From Pycnococcus provasolii (lineage: Eukaryota > Chlorophyta > Pseudoscourfieldiophyceae > Pseudoscourfieldiales), in NCBI GenBank assembly GCA_049487715.1, contig CP150555.1:372001-436000 (forward strand): 64,000 bases of DNA. The letters run 5' to 3'. The translations under genes were made by a program, and so were the position numbers. The notes beneath the pieces are model-generated. The model was not told the DNA's origin. It saw nothing but the letters and a program-made list of their open reading frames with translations, and did not search any database. Numbering within the stretch: the first letter of the stretch is position 1; the number at the start of each line of letters is the position of its first letter. Of this stretch, positions 37,433 through 46,400 are shown piece after piece.

Positions 37433-40400
37433 GGCAACGACGTCTGTCCTTTCCTCCTCCTCCTCCTCCTCCTCCCCACCACTCGAGACTCTGGGTATGC
37501 CCCTTCACTTGGCTCCACCACAATCAATGGCACCTCCTTCTCCTCCTCCTCCTCCTCCTCCTCCTCCTCCTCCTCCTGCTGATCATCATCAAATTTCATC
37601 AATGGCGCCTCTGTAGAAACCTCCTCCAGCTCCTCCTCCCTTTCTTCCACTTTCCTCTCCTCTTTGCTGCTCACAATCATTTGCCCAACATCCTTCAGAA
37701 GAGGATTCGACATCCACTCCTCATCCTTCCACCTCTTTGTTGGCCACAAAACGTTTTCAGCCGCCAATTCACGCTCCTCCTCCACGCTCTTGTGGTGCGC
37801 CACGTCCGCCTTCAATATCTGCAGGAACACGTCACACATCACACCAATCACTTCGCACATCTCCAATGTAATGCTTGACATGCCACGAGCGGTGTCACGG
37901 CCACGCTGCAGCGTAGCCTGTACCAATTTAGGTCCTCTCAGTCTCCAAAACTCCGACCCAGACTTCGTGCCAACGTCGTGCACCACCCGCTTGCCCACAA
38001 GACTGCATGCGCGCATCTCCACCTCGCGAAGCTCACTCTCCGACATCGCACGAACCATGCGCTCGACGGCGCCTAGCGTGAGCGGCCGATAGCGCCGCGT
38101 GCTATCATCCCATAGCTCTCGCACACCCTCGTCGCCGAACACGTACGCGTACTCGGCGGTTGGAACAAAGCTGTACAGCATGTAGTCAATCTTATCAAAC
38201 GAAGCGTCAGCATTCTTCTTCGCGGAGATCTTCAGTTTCGACGACACCAAAGCGAACAAGCCGCTACCAGCACCGCTACCAGCACCGCTACCAGCACCGC
38301 TACCAGCACCGCCACCACCTGCTTTCTTCCACCTGCTAACCACCTTTTTCCTTGCGTCGCTGCGCTGGCCATGTGCAATGCCTTGGTGCAGGTTGCAGAT
38401 CATTTCACCGAGTGCCACCGCACCAAGGTTGCCAACAACGGGAAGCTGTATCTCGTAACGATCAGCCTGGTTCATACGAAGCCATCGTGCAGCATCGGTA
38501 GTAAGCCCATCCTTGGCGACGTTCCCCTTCGTGACAGCCGAGTCATCGTCATCTGTCTTCTTGTCAACCACCCCGTCTGTGAGGTCCTCAGATCGATCAG
38601 CCGCCTTTTGCAATTTGCTCAGCGAATTGCTGAGCGACCTCTTCATCTCCCGCGCCTCGCGGCGCTCGCTCGCTGAGGTTGCGTTCGACTGAGCCTCCTT
38701 GCTCTGCATCAAATTCCTCCTCGCCTTGGACCACATCAAATTCATCTTCTCCATTCGTGCGCCATGGGCATGTATGCTGCTCCCAATCTCCGCAGCGGTG
38801 GACGCCTCCGAATCAACCTCCACGTGCACACGCATCAGCGCATCGAGCAGTGCAACTTTGGCCCCAAGAGGTATGGAGACTTTCGGCGTGGAGACATTTG
38901 AGGATTGCAGTATCGGCATCATACCCGCGGGTCCAGAGAAACGCACCGCATCCGAAACGTCCACAAACCGTTGCTCCGGCGTCCTCGTCATCTGAAACGT
39001 CGACATGACTTTAGCCACTCGCCAACGCGCGACGGCGACGTCGCGACTTTCTTCTTCACAAGCATCTCTCACGATTTCGTCGACGATGGTATCAACTTCT
39101 TCCTCCTCCTCCTCCTCCTGACGAGTCAGCTCAGCCGCAGCCGTGCGCAGGGAACCACCGCCTTCAGTCCGATTCTCGTCATCCTCGCTATGCGAAACGC
39201 TCTCGAGCACAGCGCCACGCGTAGCCCCGGACTTCGGATCCAGCAGTATGTCAGTCGGGTGCACCGACGCATGCTTGCCCTTGTGCCTGCGAGTCGACGC
39301 TCCAACCCTTAAAAATGCAGCGGCATATGAATTCAGATGCATCGCCTTTATAATTGCCAACATCTTTCGCAGCCCCGGCCTGTACCAAGATCCTTCCTCA
39401 GATGCCTGGGTGAAAATACGTTCCCCCTCGCCAGCATGCGCTTGTCGGTACTCTTCCGATGCCCGTATTCGCCCTCGCTCCTCGCAAAACAGATCCGTGA
39501 CAATTGCGACGTAGAACTGGGCTAGCATGTATACGGTCACAAGAGGGTAGAACGTAAACACCGCGCCGAGGCATACGTACTCGGCAGTACTCTGAACAAC
39601 ATTCTTTGGGGCGAGCGTGTCTTTCGCAAGCCCCGCGAGGTCGCCAAGCACATATTCGTATAGCGCCCAATGCGCTTCCTCAACCTTGCTGAGCAGCTTG
39701 ACGCGATCGCCAATCACGATATGAACGATGAACGCACACCCCCAAGTCAACACGATCATCACGACGGAAAGCACAATCAAGTCCGGCATGCCGCGCTGCG
39801 TGGAGCGCACGATGGCATAGAACGCGGTGGAACCGCCCAGAAGCTTGAAGATGTTTCCTGCGATTAGAATCACGATAGGAGCTTGGGCAAAGAGAAAGCT
39901 ATACCATATATTTGTCATGCTGTCAATACGCTCTAGCGTGCTCACGTAGGCATCTCGCGAGCTGGCATCCAATGGCAGAGATGAGCGGTAAGCGCCGCCA
40001 GGAACCCCCGCCTGCGCGTCCTGCGGCGGTGCAAGGCGCTTGGGCAGGAGAAGGCGAGCCTTCGCCGACCCGTCGTTATCGTAGAACTGGTACCCATCGT
40101 CATACGTGAATGTACGCACGAACTCGAATGAATACCACCATTGGAGCATGATTGAAATCGCAATCAAAGATGGCATCGCGACGTTGGTGAAATCTGACAA
40201 GATGGTCCACGCACTTTGCAGCGCAACGTTCTTCACAACCACCAAACGCTGCCTCTTTCTTGCCTCGGCTATTCCACGCATCGCGCGCTTAGCAAATGCG
40301 TGCGCTTGATTCATCACGAGAACCATGGAAATGATCGCCACCAGGATCTCCATGACGAATCGAGTTACGCCAGCCATACTCTGAAAGTAGTATCGAATCG

Positions 40401-43400
40401 GAAGGACCACGTACTGCGATTCAGCAAGAATCTCGCCGCTTAATCCGCGCGAGAAGCTAATCGACAGGTCAACGATTGTCTCCAGCTTCGCGTTGTGCAT
40501 TGGCATGCGTACAGTCACCGTCTCAGTGTGATTGTCCATGAATCTTCCCGCGGCGATCGACGTGAGCATCTTTCGAGCACCAAATCCCGAGACAACACCC
40601 GTGATGAACACGTCAAATCTCGTTTCAGATCCAGAACTTGTGTCCCCGTACTCGTAGCTCGTGTTGTAGAAAGCGTAAGGTTTTCCATCAGCCCGAATCT
40701 CACCCCGGCCAGTGTCGTAGAAAGCACCCCTGAAAGGCTCCAGCGAAGGCTCGTACAGTACCTTACTCAAAATCTCACCGGACGAATCTCTCATGCCCAT
40801 AATCGAAATGGACGGGTCGTAGCCAAATGGAGCACCAACCGAGGTGACTCCACAACCTCCCCTTGGCAGAAAGGAAGAAAAGCGTCCCGCAACTGCCTGA
40901 CAACCTACCGCTTGCTTGCGGCGCACCGTGCGAATTTGCATTCCTCCAATGACGCGTAAGTCTTCGACAGCACCAATGCTGCGTGGTCGGCGATAAGCTC
41001 TCCAGTTCACCTGTGCCAAGTCTTCCATGGCAATTTGACTGCCATCGTCTGCTGCAATGTAGCCAGCCCATCCTCCTTCGAGCGCTTCTTCCGCCGACGC
41101 TTGTATATTTTGGATGGATTTATCTGGCGTTCGACTCCCACGAGCACTAACGCGCAAAAGCTTACGTCCACTTCGTGATGGATCCATCAGAGGTTGCAGT
41201 ACTCCCCCAGGTTGGTCCGTTCCATTTTGTGCCATGGAAGGGATCGTCGTCGTCGTCGTCGTCGTGATCATCGTCGTCGTCGTCGCCGTCGTCGTCGCCG
41301 TCGTCACTGTGCTTGCATTATGCGTTCGGATCATGTACTCAGCAAATATCGAATCCTCTCTCAGTCCGGAACGATTGCAAGCCGGAAATTCCGCCGAAGA
41401 TGAGGCATAATTGCTCTTCAGCGACTGCGCTCGTGAAGCCACGCTTTCTTCCAGATTGGCGAGCAGCTGCATGCTCGCCGCCAACTGGCTGGGCATAATG
41501 GTCTGAGCCTCATTGAGCGCTTCCAGGGCAGCCACCAGCTGTTCCGTCAGCGCCAGAAGCTCCTGTGCCATACGCGTGGCATTTGCCTGTCCGCTTGCCG
41601 CATTTTGGAATATGTCTCGAACGTCAGTGACGAGTTGCATTTGCCCCGTGCTTTCGTCAGCTCCGAGTGCCAGCAAACGCATCTGCAGATTCGCATCGTC
41701 GGTACTGTCAACAACAGCCTTGGCGGAGACGAGGGCCGCGTCAATCTTGAGGCGGATGTACTCTGGTCCAGAAGTCGCCGGAGACTTCGTAGCCATCGAT
41801 GTTGGGACGATGGAGGCGCGACGCGTGGCTTCTCCAAGATTCCTGCGCAGCTGTGCTGGCGACTTGCCCACGCTTTGCACAACTGTTGCTGCAAAGATGT
41901 GCGAGCTAGCACCCGTCGACGTGCACGATGTGAGGTGCACGCCACCAACAGGAACGGACATTTCGTCTGCCACGCTGGCTCGTGTTTGCACAGACAAACT
42001 AGTCGTGGCATCGGATAGTGCTGCACTGCAATCCGTTGCATTCTCACTCTGCACAGTCACGTTCAATGTCTGTTGCGACCCTTCCACAATGTGAATTGCA
42101 AGATTACCTGTCCCCTCGCTTTTCTGTTCCCCATTCTTGCTCGTCGCGGAGACGCTGAATGTGTACTCGCCCACTTCGCACTTGCCAGCGTTGAGGTTTG
42201 ACGCGCTGCACTTCACCTCATCCGAGCTCTTGAATGCTACCGTCGCCGATAGGTCGCCTTCTGCTTCGCTGCTTGCCCTGGCGCCACAAAGCGGCCAAGA
42301 CAAGTTCGCGTAAGCATTCGCACAAGCCTGCACGGGGCCCGCGAGGTACGGCGCGTCATAAGGAACAGGTCGCTGACCAAAGAGGAAAAGGAACGGACCC
42401 TCCGACGAGGGTGGTGTAAGAAGCGTGATTTTTGGCGTCGAATCTGGCTCCGCCGAACCTTCGGAGAGAGCCGCGAGCTCGGCTGCCGCCGCGCACGTCA
42501 CCGCCTCACACTTACCCTTTGGATCTTCCTCAGGACACCACGTCTCGCCCTCTGCACAAGGCGCAACGATATTGATTGTACGTGTGACGCTGCCCGTAAG
42601 TCCGGCGCTGTCATAGGCGGTGAACGTGATGGGAAACACCGAATCGACCGGCGCGGAAGTGTTCAGGCAGTGAGCAATGCCAGCCTGCTTCACGCGGTAC
42701 TGCTTGCATCCGGTGGACATGCAGCTGTCGGGCGCACATGCCACCACTGCATCGAGGAGATCAGCCTCCTCGTCTTGCACCGTAACACCAGGCTCGCACA
42801 ACTCAGAATTTCCCTCGCCACACATCGCGTACGGCTTGAAACGAGGGAGTTTGAGCACAACACCGTCAACGGCATCCGTGCTCTTGAGCGTTACCGCCGG
42901 CGGATTGTTCACGGCCACAGTCTCCGTTTCCTCCGTCTCCAGGTCACCCGCACATGGCACACCCTCAGGTGTACATGTCACTTCATCTGCACACGCTTCG
43001 TATCCATCTGGACAGCTGACAAGCTTCTTCACCTTTCGCGTGACAGAGGCTGTTTGCTCGGCCGAGTCAGTGACGGAGAAGACAATCTCGTGTATGCCTG
43101 GCTCGGCAAGCTGCGTCGCACATCCATCGAGGCCGTCGCTCTTGAATGACTTGCCGCACACTTCCACCATATCATTCAGGTCACTCGTAACCTTGCTCGT
43201 CGCGGTGGCACCGCGGTCGCAGAGAGCGCTCATCTCGGCATCCGGCGGGCACTTGCTGTACCCGGCATCCGCAGGTACGACTGGAAATGCCTCACCGAGC
43301 AGCTGAATGGTTGGCGGCGGTGGCGGCGACGGCGCCGGTTCGTCTGATGCTCCGATATCGGCATCGCACGAGCCTGCGGCATTGCTACATTTTCCACTTG

Positions 43401-46400
43401 AGCAAAGCGTGTCACCGTCACCCTCCTCTTTTGGACAGGCTTTTACCACCTTGATCCAACGCTGCACCTCAGGTGCCTCGTTGCCCGCTTCATCACGCAG
43501 CGTGTAGCGGATAACTTGATACTCACCTTCGAATGGTTGCCAAGTATCCACCGTATCATTACCGAACACATTCGCCGTGAGAGGCACCATCGTATTGTTA
43601 TCCCCAACCAAGTCGTAGGCATCCACGCCTTCGTCGGTATACTTCGAGCCTTGCATCACCTCCACGACCAGCACAACCATGCCCGAAGGTGTATTGCCGT
43701 ATTCGCCATTTCCTCGCAATTGCATGATGGGAGGTGTCGTGTCCACAGGAGGTGGTTCCGGCGTGCTAGCTGCTGCAGCACCATCTTCCGAGCTGTCGAC
43801 GCAGAAGCCTGATACCGTGCATGTGCCGTCGCCGCACGTCGGAAGCTCATTCGGGTCCTCACACGGATTTTCCACGGAAACCTCTCGTGTCGCATTCGCC
43901 ATATTTGCCGCCTCGTCGACGCAGCGATATGCGACGGTGTAGACACCTATACGAGACGTGTTAACCTCAGGTACGACTTCATTGGAAGTACCGTAGGTGA
44001 TGCGCGTTTCGTCGATGGAAATCAGACCATCACGGTCGTCCGTGCAGGTTGCTCCTGCGTCGACGTAAGGGCTCGAATCGAGCAGACGCACCGTAACACG
44101 CGAATCTCCCTTAATTGCTATGACGGGGGCATTGGTATCCGGTGGCAAAGGAGCGGCGGTTGTGGCCGATTCCGTCTCATCTTCATTTGTCGCCGCGAGG
44201 ATGGGAGGAGGAGATGGAGGAGGAGATGGAGGTGGAGATGGAGGTGGAGATGGAGGTGGAGATGGAGGTGGAGATGGAGATGGAGGTGGCGGCGGTGAAG
44301 GCGGCGGCGAAGGAGGAGGAGACGTTTGTGGTGGAGGTGGAGGAGATGGAGGTGGAGATGGAGGAGGTGATGGAGGTGGTGAAGGTGGAGGAGATGGAGG
44401 TGGAGATGGAGGTGGTGAAGGCGGCGGCGAAGGCGGCGGGGAAGGAGGTGGAGATGGAGGTGGTAAAAGCGGCGGCGGTGGACTCGCCTGACCAATTCCC
44501 GCAGTCCCCCCAAGGGAAACGTCCAGACCCACCATGCCATTTTTAGCCATCATCGATGAAAGCTCTTCGTTGAATCCTCCATAGCTGTCACCAGTATTGA
44601 CGGCATTTGATAGCGTGTCGGCGAACGACGCGGGAGCGGTGACGCGAACATTCAGAGTCATCGAGCCGAAGGGTAGGCTGCGACGGGTTGTGTTCGACGA
44701 AACCGAGTGCTCTGGCTCGGGATCGCCGTCTTTCCATATTGCCACGTAAACTTGCTCGTTGGCCACTGGGCTCAGGTCAGATACTGCACCTACCAGCACG
44801 TCTGTCACGGCCTCTGTGTACATTTCCTCCATCGTGTCATCCCAAATCCCTCCTCCAGGTCCAACTGTTTGCAGAGAAAATTCTACCAGAGCTTGCTCCA
44901 CGGGCGGTGGTGGAGAGGGTGGCGGAGGAGGAGATGGAGGTGGAGATGGAGGTGGAGATGGAGGGGGAGATGGAGGAGGAGGTGCACAGGCCGACAATAC
45001 GTCGGTACCTGGCTGCCAACGCACGTACACCACTTGCGATTCCACATTTCCGTTGTCGTGTGCATCCAGCACGACACTCGCGGGCAGCTGCACCTCCAAG
45101 TCCACAAACGAGCCGCACACGCCGGTTGCAACACTCGGCTGAATCGTCACGTCGTATGCACTCGCGCTCGACGCGTTTAGATCCAGTGCCGTCACATCCA
45201 ATGTGTACGTGACTGCCTGATCAAATGTCGTGTTGCCCGTCTCCGTCACACCAGTCGTACGTACGACGAAACTCGAAGGCAACAATCCCGCGACTGGCTC
45301 GCTCACCACGCCGTCGACGTTGTCGTACGGATCGTCTTCGAAAAACTCCAGTTTGAGTTCGATCTTCGCCGACGTGACGACCGCGGAGCTGTTCACATCG
45401 CCAGCGCGTCCATCGCTTAGGGCAAGGGTCGCATTTGGCTTGATCACATCGGGCGGCGGTGGAGTTGGTGGCGGAGGAAGAGGTGGTGGTGGAAATGGAG
45501 GGGGAGGTGCACAGGCCGACAATACGTCGGTACCTGGCTGCCAACGCACGTACACCACTTGCGATTCCACATTTCCATTGTCGTGTGCATCCAGCACGAC
45601 ACTCGCGGGCAGCTGCACCTCCAAGTCCACAAACGAGCCGCACACGCCGGTTGCAACACTCGGCTGAATCGTCACGTCGTATGCACTCGCGCTCGACGCG
45701 TTTAGATCCAGTGCCGTCACATCCAATGTGTACGTGACTGCCTGATCAAATGCCGTGTTGCCCGTCTCCGCCACACCAGTCGTACGTACGACGAAGCTCG
45801 AAGGCAACAATCCCGCGACTGGCTCGCTCACCACGCCGTCGACGTTGTCGTACGGATCGTCTTCGAAAAACTCCAGTTTGAGTTCGATCTTCGCCGACGT
45901 GACGACCGCGGAGCTGTTCACATCGCCAGCGCGTCCATCGCTTAGGGCAAGGATCGCATTTGGCTTGATCACATCGGGCGGCGGTGGTGAAGGTGGAGGT
46001 GGAGGAGATGGAGGTGGAGATGGAGGTGGTGAAGGTGGAGGAGATGGAGGTGGTGAAGGTGGAGGAGGTGGCGGAGATGGAGGTGGAGATGGAGGTGGTG
46101 AAGGTGGAGGAGATGGAGGTGGAGATGGAGGTGGAGGTGGCGGAGATGGAGGTGGAGATGGAGGTGGTGAAGGTGGAGGAGATGGAGGTGGAGATGGAGG
46201 TGGTGAAGGTGGAGGAGATGGAGGAGGAGAAGGAGGTGGAGATGGAGGTGGTGAAGGTGGAGGTGGAGGAGATGGAGGAGGAGATGGAGGTGGTGAAGGT
46301 GGAGGAGGAGATGGAGGTGGAGATGGAGGTGGTGATGGAGGTGGAGAAGGTGGAGGTGGAGATGGAGGTGGTGATGGAGGTGGAGAAGGTGGAGGTGGAG

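Noticed and set aside
36916-37582. Plus-strand poly-Leu/poly-Pro frames opposite the polycystin tail
   Set aside because: They are complements of GAG repeats (CTC runs) and lack any domain. The minus strand has consistent protein features.
38260-38330. CRISPR-like spacing of 12-bp repeats
   Set aside because: It is a simple coding (GAGS)n tandem repeat within the polycystin tail, without spacers.
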